Assembly (NCBI GenBank): GCA_017404145.1
Contig: JAFRCW010000042.1
Span: forward strand, 1 to 48,129
From: Ruminococcus sp.
GTDB taxonomy: Bacteria > Bacillota > Clostridia > Oscillospirales > Acutalibacteraceae
Reading direction: 5' to 3'
DNA length: 48,129 nucleotides
How positions within the stretch are numbered: the stretch's first letter is position 1; each line of letters starts with the position of its first letter. The position numbers were made by a program, and so were the translations under genes. Positions 41,601 to 48,129 of this stretch are shown here, piece after piece. Under the pieces are notes generated by a model. The model had not been told where the DNA came from and made no database searches. It saw nothing but the letters and a program-made list of their open reading frames with translations.

Positions 41601-41950
41601 CCCAAAGCGTTTCCGACAGTAAAGTCGATCGGCTGATAATACGCCCACCAGTCAGTCGCGTAAGAGCCGATATTCGCCGCCTCTTTGGACTTCTGGATCG
41701 GAGAGATCTGAACGGTGGTAAAGCCGGCAGCGGCGATCTCAGCCGCGTGATCCTTAATATCCTGCATCTTCCAGTTGAAAGCGTGGAGGATATTACCGTC
41801 CTTAATGTTGGAAGCCAGATTATAGTCTGTGCCGGTGTTGACAGATGATTCCGCAATATCAGCTGCGGAAGCCATCGTGACGGGGAGAATCGCCATCGTC
41901 AAAAGCATCGCGATACAGAGAATCAGGCTCACTGCTTTTTTTGTTAACAT
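38681..41950 (-). CDS. Secreted multidomain alpha-amylase with dockerin (GH13)
   Basis: A 1089-residue exported starch hydrolase. The signal peptide is 1-30. The GH13 catalytic domain is at about 40-490, with nucleophile Asp232 (GFRFDAAKH), acid/base Glu270 (YIYGEVL) and Asp331 (VESHDNF). A beta-sandwich follows at about 497-585, then a CBM26-like starch-binding module at about 587-705 (TVYFDNTATKWENVYVF). A Thr/Pro/Gln linker leads to an internal type I dockerin at about 755-820 (GDADRDDKITVLDATKIQ and NVDGDTAVSVIDATLIQ). Two further beta modules lie at about 860-975 and 990-1089, the latter probably another carbohydrate binder. The architecture is that of R. bromii amylosome amylases. The SD AAGGAGG precedes ATG 41950. 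Confidence 0.93.
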   Translation of the reverse strand: MLTKKAVSLILCIAMLLTMAILPVTMASAADIAESSVNTGTDYNLASNIKDGNILHAFNWKMQDIKDHAAEIAAAGFTTVQISPIQKSKEAANIGSYATDWWAYYQPIDFTVGNALGTQADLKSMTTELHKYGIKVIADVVTNHTTDFNYDTKAEAKAAWAAMNSTVKTFYRRPDTYESYTKTSDNSRDTMTTYDLGGLKDLNTESSAYQQYLINNLINPLSDSGVDGFRFDAAKHIGTPDDSGNSYSNFWPTITSAIKAKNSNAYIYGEVLSLAGKLNISAYTKYMNVTDYNYGNTVRSALNSSNASSLVNYGYTGSQKGQNVLWVESHDNFCDGVSLSLSKAKQIVGWAAIGARKDAPALFFVRPEHESLDSPGFIKYDELMGFYGSADTWQNKSVVEVNKFKNAFAGQNETVTASGSMLFVQRGTSGMVISNLAATSASVNQSCSMTAGSYVDQVTGKTFNVSGGKITGQIGSSGVAVIYNKTAQNSAPEVSVTLDGTKIASGVPAAYANTTAKLAVTVSNATEATVQFGNLNARTATLNGTTTFTLNSSVANGKSIPVTVTAKNGSKSTSTTYNIVKDTNTGSRTVYFDNTATKWENVYVFCKNSESATGQFSNSIKMNKTSGNIYSATIPSGTTYVKFHGGVMSKHIGHSSSQCGGYCGPTLPPTVIIYGANSNLSDAQRSKGGYHIVGTMICKNLHVEPYNYNSGTLSDSDVTGGSTTPTQPTTQPPTQPSTQKPTTPTQPATQSTGKLKLGDADRDDKITVLDATKIQKMLASLVPKFDADTTRCANVDGDTAVSVIDATLIQKYLASVSVPYAIGTYLDGEPATTAPQPVTSAPEPYTDAPDPPTESYELQKLSNRWVAMVYCKAFSEDETKQTVQMDLDEYGRMTYDFPDASYIFCRNYDTGVQYCTDGWAGFVNPVTLVNEHALSSISNFDKMYVPAGEHTIYLQYDSVSDTCTLSYDMISPVGPVIVPTTGPDDPTPGGDDLTFVPGESSVADPAWFGWVWNNGSEGQWVAGNSDSSGNVIFPGAMAYENITIVRMPTGSTQGDWNTFWNQSDDIAIQQGKTLYFKSWNNVKFNVEWR

Positions 41951-41993
41951 CAAAAAACCTCCTTATGTGAAATATAAAATTTCATATATATTT

Positions 41994-42022
41994 ATTATAC
42001 ATTTTTCTCTTCGTTTTGTAAA
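41994..42022 (-). promoter_or_regulatory. Amylase promoter inside end of upstream gene
   Basis: On the minus strand TTTACA (42022-42017) and TATAAT (41999-41994) are 17 bases apart. The -35 lies in the last codons of the AI-2E-family gene and the -10 overlaps its stop codon. A TGAAAT/ATTTCA inverted repeat at about 41967-41985 lies downstream of the -10 and could be an operator. Confidence 0.75.
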
Positions 42023-43287
42023 GGGCTTTGTGCATTTTTTACAGAAGAACTTGATGAATTTTCTGTATCGACATTAACAGTCTCGTCTTCCCCTTGTTCT
42101 GTTCCTTCCGCTTTCTGGGCAGCGAGTCTCACTTTTGCCGCTTTCTTGCGCTCTCTGAGCTCTACGCCCTCTTCGATCAGCGTATAGATGACAGCGAACA
42201 CCGGCACCGCTAAGATCATACCCGGCACACCGAAAAGGCCGCCGCCGATCAGAACGGACACCAGAATCCAGAAACCGGAGATACCGACCGTCTCGCCAAG
42301 GATCTTCGGACCTAAGATATTGCCGTCAAACTGCTGCAGCACAACGATAAAGACAACAAACCACAGCGCCTCCATCGGGTTGATGATCAACAGCAAAAAC
42401 GCACACGGCACCGCTCCGATGATCGGACCGAAGAATGGGATCATATTTGTAACGCCGACAATCACGGAGATCAGCAGCGCATAGTCAAACTTGAAGATCG
42501 AAAGACCGATGAAGCAGATAACGCCGATGATGGTGGAGTCAATGATCTTGCCGACGATGTATTTGCCGCACTTCTCGTTACAGATTGTGGTGAATTTGAA
42601 AAACCGGAGGTGGAACTTCGCGGGAGTATACGCAAGGAGCGCTCTCTTACACTGCGTCAAAAGCTTATCTCTGGACGCAAGAAGATAAATAGAGATGATG
42701 ATACCGATAATCCAGTAATACAGTTCCTTACCGACGCTGACAGCAGCGTTAAGCGCGCCGGGAAGCATACCGGACAAGGTGTTCTGGATAAATTCGGAGG
42801 CGGTATTACCCGTAACGAATTTGACGATGTTGTTATAAACGTCGCCGTCGGACAGGTTATAGTTGAACTTTTCTTCTATAAAAGCAACAAAACCGTTGAT
42901 CGCTTCGAGCAGCTTGTCACGGTAATCAGGTATGTTTTTGATCAGGGAGTTCACGCTTTTGGTCAGCTCAGGAACAAGGATCACGAGCAAGTAGGTGATG
43001 ATACCGAGCACGATGATATATGCAAGCGTCATCGCCAGCGGCTTCTTGACTTTTAAGAGCCACTTGCGCTTGGTGCCCATCTTCTTGAACGCTTTATCGT
43101 GAAACAGCTTATACGGATAGTTCAGCAGATACGCGATCACCATACCGTAGATGATCGGTGTGATGACAGTAAATATCTTAGACAGCACATTCCAGATCGG
43201 GTTGATATACACAAAAAAGAATATCAAACCGATCGCGAAGGCAATCATGATCATAATGTGTTTGAACTTGAATTCTTTAAATTTCAA
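41995..43287 (-). CDS. AI-2E family (UPF0118/PerM-like) permease
   Basis: A 430-residue membrane protein with about seven to eight hydrophobic segments and the family pattern IVGVTNMIPFFGPIIGAVPC, LQQFDGNILGPKILGETVGISG and GVPGMILAVPVFAVIY. The C-terminal 50 residues are charged and Glu-rich. Substrates in the family range from autoinducer-2 to Na+/H+ exchange, so the role is open. TTG at 43287 is chosen as start with GGAG 7 bases upstream; the longer frame reads into repeat sequence. The promoter of the amylase gene is inside its 3' end. Confidence 0.85.
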   Translation of the reverse strand: MKFKEFKFKHIMIMIAFAIGLIFFFVYINPIWNVLSKIFTVITPIIYGMVIAYLLNYPYKLFHDKAFKKMGTKRKWLLKVKKPLAMTLAYIIVLGIITYLLVILVPELTKSVNSLIKNIPDYRDKLLEAINGFVAFIEEKFNYNLSDGDVYNNIVKFVTGNTASEFIQNTLSGMLPGALNAAVSVGKELYYWIIGIIISIYLLASRDKLLTQCKRALLAYTPAKFHLRFFKFTTICNEKCGKYIVGKIIDSTIIGVICFIGLSIFKFDYALLISVIVGVTNMIPFFGPIIGAVPCAFLLLIINPMEALWFVVFIVVLQQFDGNILGPKILGETVGISGFWILVSVLIGGGLFGVPGMILAVPVFAVIYTLIEEGVELRERKKAAKVRLAAQKAEGTEQGEDETVNVDTENSSSSSVKNAQSPLQNEEKNV

Positions 43288-43308
43288 ACAATCACTCCAA
43301 TACAATCG

Positions 43309-43404
43309 GAAATTAGGAATGAGAAATGAGGAATGAGGAATTATAGGAATCGGGTGCGGGCAGAGCCCGCCCACTCAGTTCTTAGTTCTTATTTCTTAGC
43401 TCTT
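43309..43404. repeat. Degenerate tandem repeats around a hairpin
   Basis: Three parts lie between the permease and polC. First come repeats of an AATGAGGA-like unit (43315-43342). A GCGGGC/GCCCGC hairpin follows at about 43357-43371. Last are repeats of a TTCTTAGT-like unit (43377-43404). The first unit recurs, inverted, at 47907-47936 beyond polC. This looks like dispersed intergenic repeat material with no gene. Confidence 0.6.
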
Positions 43405-43409
43405 AGTTA

Positions 43410-46400
43410 TTAAAAGAGGCTCATCTGGGCAGACTCGGGAAGGTCACCCAACGCGCCGCATTCTCTGAGCGTCTCAATCACTGCGGAGGATACGCCGGAC
43501 TTTGAGACCAGCTCTTCTACCGAGAGAAAGTCTCCCCTCTGCCCCGCTTCGTACAGCATTTCCGCAGCGGCGTCGCCGATACCGGAAAGCGAACAGAACG
43601 GCAGACGAATCTTGCCGTCTTCGATGCGGAACTTTTTCGCTTCGGACTTGTAAAGGTCTACGGGCAGCACCTCAACGCCTCTGGCGAGCATTTCGTTCAT
43701 GATCTGTAAGAATGAGACCTCCTGCTTCTCCTTGGCGGATGCTTCAAAGCCCTTGTCGTTGATCATACGGATCTTATCGAGCACCGCCTGTCTGCCCTTT
43801 AAGAGCGTTGCACCGTCGAAGTTATCGTTTCTGACGGTGAAATACGCCGCATAATACTCGGTGGGTCGGTGGACTTTATACCATCCCAGACGCAAAGCGG
43901 AGATCATATACGCCGCGGCGTGCGCCTTGGGGAACATATACTTGATCTTCATACACGAGTCGATGTACCACTGGGGAACGTCGTGATCCTTCATCGCCTG
44001 AATATGTTCGTCGGTTAAGAGCTTGGTCGCCTTGCCCTTTCTGACGATCTCCATGATCTTGAATGCCATCGAGGGATCGAGTCCCTTGTGCATCAAATAG
44101 GTCATAATGGAGTCTCTTGTTCCGATAACTTCTGAGATCGTACAGGTGCCGTTTTTGATCAGCTCGTCGGCGTTGCCGATCCAAACGTCGGTGCCGTGGG
44201 ACAGACCGGAGATCTGCAATAAATCAGCAAACGTCCTCGGCTGGGAATCCATCAGCATCTGTCTGACGAAAGGCGTACCCAGCTCCGGCAGTGAGAAGGT
44301 GCCGGTTTTGGAGTCGATCTCTTCGGGCGTTACGCCTAACGCTTCTGTTGAATGGAACAGACTCATCACATCGGGATCGGACATCGAAACGTCCATCACG
44401 GGGATACCGGTGAACTCTTCCAGATAATGGTAAATGGTCGGCACATCATGACCGAGCTCGTCAAGCTTGGTGATAGTATCGTGTATCGAATGGAAATCGA
44501 AGTGAGTAGTAATATTATCGGAGGTCATATCGTTCGCGGGATGCTGAACGGGACAGAAGTCATAGACCTCCATACCGCGGGGAACAACAACCATACCGCC
44601 CGGATGCTGACCGGTGGTGCGCTTCACGCCGGTACAGCCGATCGCCAGACGGTTCATCTCCGCCTTGCGGAAGGTGACGTTGTTTTCCTCACAGTATTTC
44701 TTGACATAGCCGAATGCGGTCTTGTCCGCGACGGTGGAAATGGTACCCGCCTTAAAGACGTTTTCTCTGCCGAAGAGCTCTTCTGTATAGCGGTGAGACG
44801 CCGACTGGTGCTCTCCGGAGAAGTTCAGGTCAATATCGGGAACCTTGTCGCCCTTAAAGCCCAAGAAAGTCTCAAAGGGGATTTCGTGGCCGTCTCTGTC
44901 CATCTCGGTACCGCAGACAGGGCACTTCTTCGGCGGCAGATCAAAGCCTGAGCCGTAGGAGCCGTCCTCAATAAATTCAGAGTGTTTGCACTTGCTGCAG
45001 ATATAATGCGGACACAGGGGATTTACCTCTGAGATACCGGACATGGTCGCGACAAAGGACGAACCGACGGAACCACGCGAGCCAACCAGATAGCCGTCCT
45101 TCTCGCTGTCCGCCACCAGCTTCTGCGCGGTCATATACAGCACAGAGAAACCGTAGGTGGTAATGGAGTCAAGCTCTTTTTTCAGTCTGGCGGAGACGAT
45201 ATCCGGCAGCGGATCGCCGTACTTCGCTTTTGCTCTTTCATAAGTGATTGAGATGAGCTGTTCCTCAGCGCCTTCGATAAAGGGCGGGAAGTTGCCCTCC
45301 GGGATCGGACGGACCATCTCACACATATCCGCGATTTTATTCGTATTTTCTACGACGACCTCATACGCTCTGTCGCCTAAATAGGAGAACTCCTCAAGCA
45401 TTTCAGCGGTCGTTCTAAAATATAAGGGAGCCTGCTCCTTCGCGTCGGAAAAGCCCTGCGCAGCAAGGAGAATCTTGCGGTACTCGGCGTCGGACGGGTC
45501 CATAAAGTGGACGTCACAGGTCGCGACAACGGGTTTCTTCAGTTCATCGCCTAAGGACAGGATCGTACGGTTGATCTTTTCTAGTTCCGCAACACTGCTG
45601 ACCTGACCGTCACGCACAAGGAACATATTGTTGCCGTTGGGCTGGATCTCTAAGTAGTCATAAAAAGAAGCGATGGATAATAACTGAGAACGCGGTTTTC
45701 CCAAGAGGATCGCGCGGTACAGCTCGCCCGCCTCACACGCGGAGCCGATGATCAGCCCTTCCCTGTGCTTGACCAGCTCGGACTTCGGGATTCTCGGACG
45801 ACGGTAGTAGGTCGTCAGGTGAGAATACGAAATCAGCTTATATAAGTTTTTCAGACCGGTCTGATTCTTTACGAGAATAATCTGATGATAGGTCGGGAGC
45901 TTCTTAAAGTCGCCGCCCGCTATCTTGGTGTTGATATCCTTGACGTCAAAAATGCTGTAGTCCTTTTTCAGACGTTCACACAGCTTGACAAAAATCTTCG
46001 TCAGCATCTCGGCGTCGTCTACCGCACGGTGATGGTTGAAGGTACCGAGTCTGAGATACGTCGCGACAGTGTCGAGCTTGACGTTCTTGATGCCGTCGAG
46101 GATCGCACGGCAGATCGCTACCGTGTCGATAGAGGTCAGGGTATACTGTTCGCCCATATTCTCGCACGCCTTGCGAATGAAGGAGGTGTCAAAGGGCGCG
46201 TTGTGCGCAACAACGACTGCTCCGTCACAAAATCGGAGAAAGTCAGAGACCGCCTGAGCCTGTGAGGGTGCATCCTTGACCATCGCGTCGGTGATACCGG
46301 TCAGGTCGGTAATCTTTGCCGGGATCGGCTTCTCGGGATTGACGAAGGTGGAGAAGGTGTCGACAACCTCGCCGTTTTGAACCTTGACCGCGCCGATCTC

Positions 46401-47756
46401 CGTGATCTTCTCGGTGTTGGCGGAAAGTCCGGTGGTCTCCAGATCAAAGCAGACAAAGGTGCCGTCTAAGCTCTCGTTCTGCTCTCCTGTGACGGACTCT
46501 ACCAGATCATCCATAAAATAGGCTTCTACGCCGTAGATGACCTTGATCTTATCTTCTTCATCACGGCTGCGGTTGATGCTCTCCGCAGTATTCATCGCGT
46601 CGGGGAACGCCTGCGCGACGCCGTGGTCAGTGATGGCGATGGCTTTGTGTCCGAACTGCGCCGCCCGCTTGACGAGCGAGCCCGCGTCGGTGATCGCGTC
46701 CATCTGGGACATATTGGTGTGCAGATGCAGCTCTACACGCTTCTTCTCGGCGTTGTCCACTACCTTGACCTTCTTAACGGTAGAGATCGAACGCGCGCTC
46801 AGTACGATGTCCTTGACGAAGCTGTCATTCTCCACCTGACCTGAGACGATAATGGTGGAGCCCTTTTTCAGCTCATCTAAGACAGCGCAGCTTTTGATAT
46901 CGTTAAAGACTTTTACGGTGATGGAACCCGTATAGTCGGTAATGTCGATGTTGAAAATGTTCTTGTCGCCGGAGCGGGTCGTTTTCTTTTCAATGGCAAA
47001 AATATCGCCCCAAACGGTCGCTCTGCCGGTATCGTAGGAGATATCTCGGATGGGCGTCAGCTTCCCCTTGGTGACTCTGCCGTACAGCGGCTTAACCGTG
47101 GAGGGAATGATCGCGGGCGTGAGATACTTGCCCTTTCTGACCTCGATCTCACTCTCGGTATCCTGCTTTTTCTTAGTCGGAGCTTCGTCCTCGAACAAGG
47201 CGTTGAGCTCCTCTAATTTCTTACGTTTAATAGACTCCTCTGCATTATGGATGGTTTCCTGATACTCTTCGCTGTCGGAGGAGATCTCTTTAACGCCGGA
47301 ATACTCGATCTCATAGTTTAAGGAGAATTCTTCACGGATGATATCGGCGAGCAGGGTCTCAAAGTTCATCGCTCTGAGCATCGCCTCGCCGCCGTGGACG
47401 AGCTCGATCGCTAACGTCGCCTCTCCCTCTTTGATCAGCGACGCGCCGTCTAAGGTACCGTTAAGGCTCGGATATTCGTGTCTGAGCGCGCGTACCAGCT
47501 GTTTAAAGTACGAGAGGGCGAACAGTTCCTTGCCGTAGTAGGGCTTAATCTCCACTTTCAAAAAGCCCAGCGAAGAGTGTTTAATCTCTTCTTCTACGGC
47601 AAAAATGATCTTTCTTCTGACCAGCGCCGGAAAACGGACGACCATATAGAGGGACTTTTCATTCTTATTCACTTTGATTTCTGATACCATCGCCTTTTCA
47701 AAAGGCTCGGGAATATCGGCTATGTATTCACTGAATATGTCTGTAAAATTTGTCAT
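43410..47756 (-). CDS. polC: DNA polymerase III PolC-type alpha subunit
   Basis: Main replicative polymerase of low-GC Gram-positives; 1448 residues is the normal length. In order: an N-terminal domain; an OB-fold (about 235-310, ATVWGDIFAIEKK); a PHP domain beginning LHLHTNMSQMDAIT (about 346) and split by the exonuclease; a DEDD proofreading exonuclease (about 430-600, CFDLETTGL and HRAVDDAEM); then the polymerase core with SRGSVGSSFVAT, a four-cysteine zinc site (CSKC with CPVC, about 920-950) and the catalytic DIDLNF (about 975). The start at MTNFTDIF has AAGGAT 6-7 bases upstream. The gene is flanked by repeats on both sides. Confidence 0.97.
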   Translation of the reverse strand: MTNFTDIFSEYIADIPEPFEKAMVSEIKVNKNEKSLYMVVRFPALVRRKIIFAVEEEIKHSSLGFLKVEIKPYYGKELFALSYFKQLVRALRHEYPSLNGTLDGASLIKEGEATLAIELVHGGEAMLRAMNFETLLADIIREEFSLNYEIEYSGVKEISSDSEEYQETIHNAEESIKRKKLEELNALFEDEAPTKKKQDTESEIEVRKGKYLTPAIIPSTVKPLYGRVTKGKLTPIRDISYDTGRATVWGDIFAIEKKTTRSGDKNIFNIDITDYTGSITVKVFNDIKSCAVLDELKKGSTIIVSGQVENDSFVKDIVLSARSISTVKKVKVVDNAEKKRVELHLHTNMSQMDAITDAGSLVKRAAQFGHKAIAITDHGVAQAFPDAMNTAESINRSRDEEDKIKVIYGVEAYFMDDLVESVTGEQNESLDGTFVCFDLETTGLSANTEKITEIGAVKVQNGEVVDTFSTFVNPEKPIPAKITDLTGITDAMVKDAPSQAQAVSDFLRFCDGAVVVAHNAPFDTSFIRKACENMGEQYTLTSIDTVAICRAILDGIKNVKLDTVATYLRLGTFNHHRAVDDAEMLTKIFVKLCERLKKDYSIFDVKDINTKIAGGDFKKLPTYHQIILVKNQTGLKNLYKLISYSHLTTYYRRPRIPKSELVKHREGLIIGSACEAGELYRAILLGKPRSQLLSIASFYDYLEIQPNGNNMFLVRDGQVSSVAELEKINRTILSLGDELKKPVVATCDVHFMDPSDAEYRKILLAAQGFSDAKEQAPLYFRTTAEMLEEFSYLGDRAYEVVVENTNKIADMCEMVRPIPEGNFPPFIEGAEEQLISITYERAKAKYGDPLPDIVSARLKKELDSITTYGFSVLYMTAQKLVADSEKDGYLVGSRGSVGSSFVATMSGISEVNPLCPHYICSKCKHSEFIEDGSYGSGFDLPPKKCPVCGTEMDRDGHEIPFETFLGFKGDKVPDIDLNFSGEHQSASHRYTEELFGRENVFKAGTISTVADKTAFGYVKKYCEENNVTFRKAEMNRLAIGCTGVKRTTGQHPGGMVVVPRGMEVYDFCPVQHPANDMTSDNITTHFDFHSIHDTITKLDELGHDVPTIYHYLEEFTGIPVMDVSMSDPDVMSLFHSTEALGVTPEEIDSKTGTFSLPELGTPFVRQMLMDSQPRTFADLLQISGLSHGTDVWIGNADELIKNGTCTISEVIGTRDSIMTYLMHKGLDPSMAFKIMEIVRKGKATKLLTDEHIQAMKDHDVPQWYIDSCMKIKYMFPKAHAAAYMISALRLGWYKVHRPTEYYAAYFTVRNDNFDGATLLKGRQAVLDKIRMINDKGFEASAKEKQEVSFLQIMNEMLARGVEVLPVDLYKSEAKKFRIEDGKIRLPFCSLSGIGDAAAEMLYEAGQRGDFLSVEELVSKSGVSSAVIETLRECGALGDLPESAQMSLF

Positions 47757-47771
47757 TATTATCCTTATTAA

Positions 47772-47905
47772 GTCATTGCGAGGGAGCAAAGCGACCGCGG
47801 CAATCCCCTTCCGATTACTACCGATTGCAGAGATTATCCCTCATAAAACATCATTTATAACAAGGGGATTGCCACGTCGAGGCAAACGCCTCTCCTCGCA
47901 ATGAC
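47772..47905. repeat. 134-bp inverted-repeat element (MITE-like)
   Basis: Its termini, GTCATTGCGAGG and CCTCGCAATGAC, are inverted repeats. Inside, GCGGCAATCCCCTT (47797-47810) pairs imperfectly with AAGGGGATTGCC (47861-47872). It can fold into one long hairpin and has no ORF. This GTCATTGCGAGG type of palindrome is widespread between genes in gut bacteria. It lies between ispG and polC. Confidence 0.8.
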
Positions 47906-47906
47906 A

Positions 47907-47936
47907 ATTCCTGATTCCTCATTCCTAATTCCTAAT
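47907..47936. repeat. Short tandem repeat overlapping the ispG end
   Basis: ATTCCTGATTCCTCATTCC and a further ATTCCTA unit form an 8-base repeat. On the minus strand this is the same GGAATGAGGAAT type as at 43315-43342. The stop codon of ispG lies inside it. Confidence 0.6.
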
Positions 47937-48129
47937 GATGTACATCTTTTCTATTTCTGTCATCAATTCATCTAACAGTTGATTCTCCGGGACTTTGCGG
48001 AGGATTTCGCCTGTCTTGAAGATGAGGCCTTCTTTGTCGCAGCCGGCGATACCGATATCAGCTTCACGCGCTTCGCCGGGGCCGTTGACGACACAGCCCA
48101 TTACAGCGACAGTGATCAGCTTCTCACAA
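47925..48129 (-). CDS. ispG: 4-hydroxy-3-methylbut-2-enyl diphosphate synthase, 3' part
   Basis: The last 67 codons of IspG (GcpE), the penultimate enzyme of the MEP isoprenoid pathway. It is cut by the window edge. It reads [20 protein letters not shown], which holds a cysteine of the iron-sulfur site, then [17 protein letters not shown]. The C-terminus MYIIRN and the TAG stop come from the adjacent tandem repeat, so the repeat has replaced the original end of the gene. Confidence 0.93.
   Translation of the reverse strand, partial: CEKLITVAVMGCVVNGPGEAREADIGIAGCDKEGLIFKTGEILRKVPENQLLDELMTEIEKMYIIRN

Noticed and set aside
38675..41848. Several plus-strand ORFs of 100-170 codons opposite the amylase gene
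   Set aside because: They are antisense shadows of a high-quality GH13/dockerin reading frame and have no SD or family motifs.
43309..43404. CRISPR array
   Set aside because: Units are 7-9 bases, degenerate and without regular spacers; no cas gene is nearby.
47772..47905. Insertion sequence
   Set aside because: At 134 bp it contains no transposase and no ORF; only a non-autonomous palindromic element is supported.

Overview
The window looks like chromosome of a low-to-mid GC Gram-positive gut Firmicute, most like the Ruminococcus bromii / Oscillospirales group. The basis is a PolC-type replicative polymerase, cdaA-cdaR, consensus -35/-10 promoters with 16-18 bp spacers, strong Shine-Dalgarno (SD) sites with frequent TTG starts, rho-independent terminators, and a secreted GH13 alpha-amylase plus a second secreted protein that both carry type I dockerins (amylosome-like parts). 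The species is inferred and no database was searched.

Region 1 (1 to about 9250) carries mobile DNA: the C-terminal part of a large serine recombinase that begins before the window, a DUF3847 protein, a strongly structured intergenic region, and a MobA/MobL relaxase. Next comes a co-directional block that looks like cargo: a FemAB-type peptidoglycan aminoacyltransferase, a membrane-anchored C39-like cysteine peptidase, an OmpR/HisKA two-component system, an anchored extracytoplasmic protein and a 47-codon ORF. It reads as a cell-envelope modification or immunity cassette with its own sensor. A tandem OmpR-type box lies upstream of the first cargo gene.

Region 2 (9277-13205, minus) holds a GntR/YtrA-type regulator with its ABC transporter and a lipoprotein, and a CofE-like ligase homologue. 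Region 3 (13325-13675) is a tRNA-Leu(CAA) gene followed by a palindrome-rich segment that carries an inverted copy of the tRNA T-arm and a second copy of its 3' end. Region 4 (13767-25987) is largely housekeeping: dockerin protein, phosphohexomutase, tsaE-tsaB-rpiB-upp-lipoprotein, a RodA/FtsW protein, cdaA-cdaR, and a cysteine desulfurase with a DUF3343 carrier.

Region 5 (25992-30912, minus) is a diaminopimelate operon, asd-dapA-LRR-LRR-dapB. Two cytoplasmic BspA-type leucine-rich-repeat genes sit between dapA and dapB, and the second runs in frame into dapB with no stop codon. Region 6 (31095-34919) is queA, a DinJ/YafQ toxin-antitoxin cassette, tgt, yajC and a small membrane protein; the cassette is bracketed by two versions of the queA 3' end. 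Region 7 (34912-48129) holds an RluA-type synthase, DUF1294, a GHL10-like hydrolase, mtaB, the amylase, an AI-2E-family permease, polC between two repeat clusters, and the 3' end of ispG, cut by the window edge.

The most unusual items are the in-frame LRR-DapB fusion, the queA tail duplication around the toxin-antitoxin cassette, the envelope cassette next to the mobilisation genes, the tRNA-derived palindromic segment, and two places where the SD of a downstream gene is built into the 3' arm of an upstream terminator hairpin.
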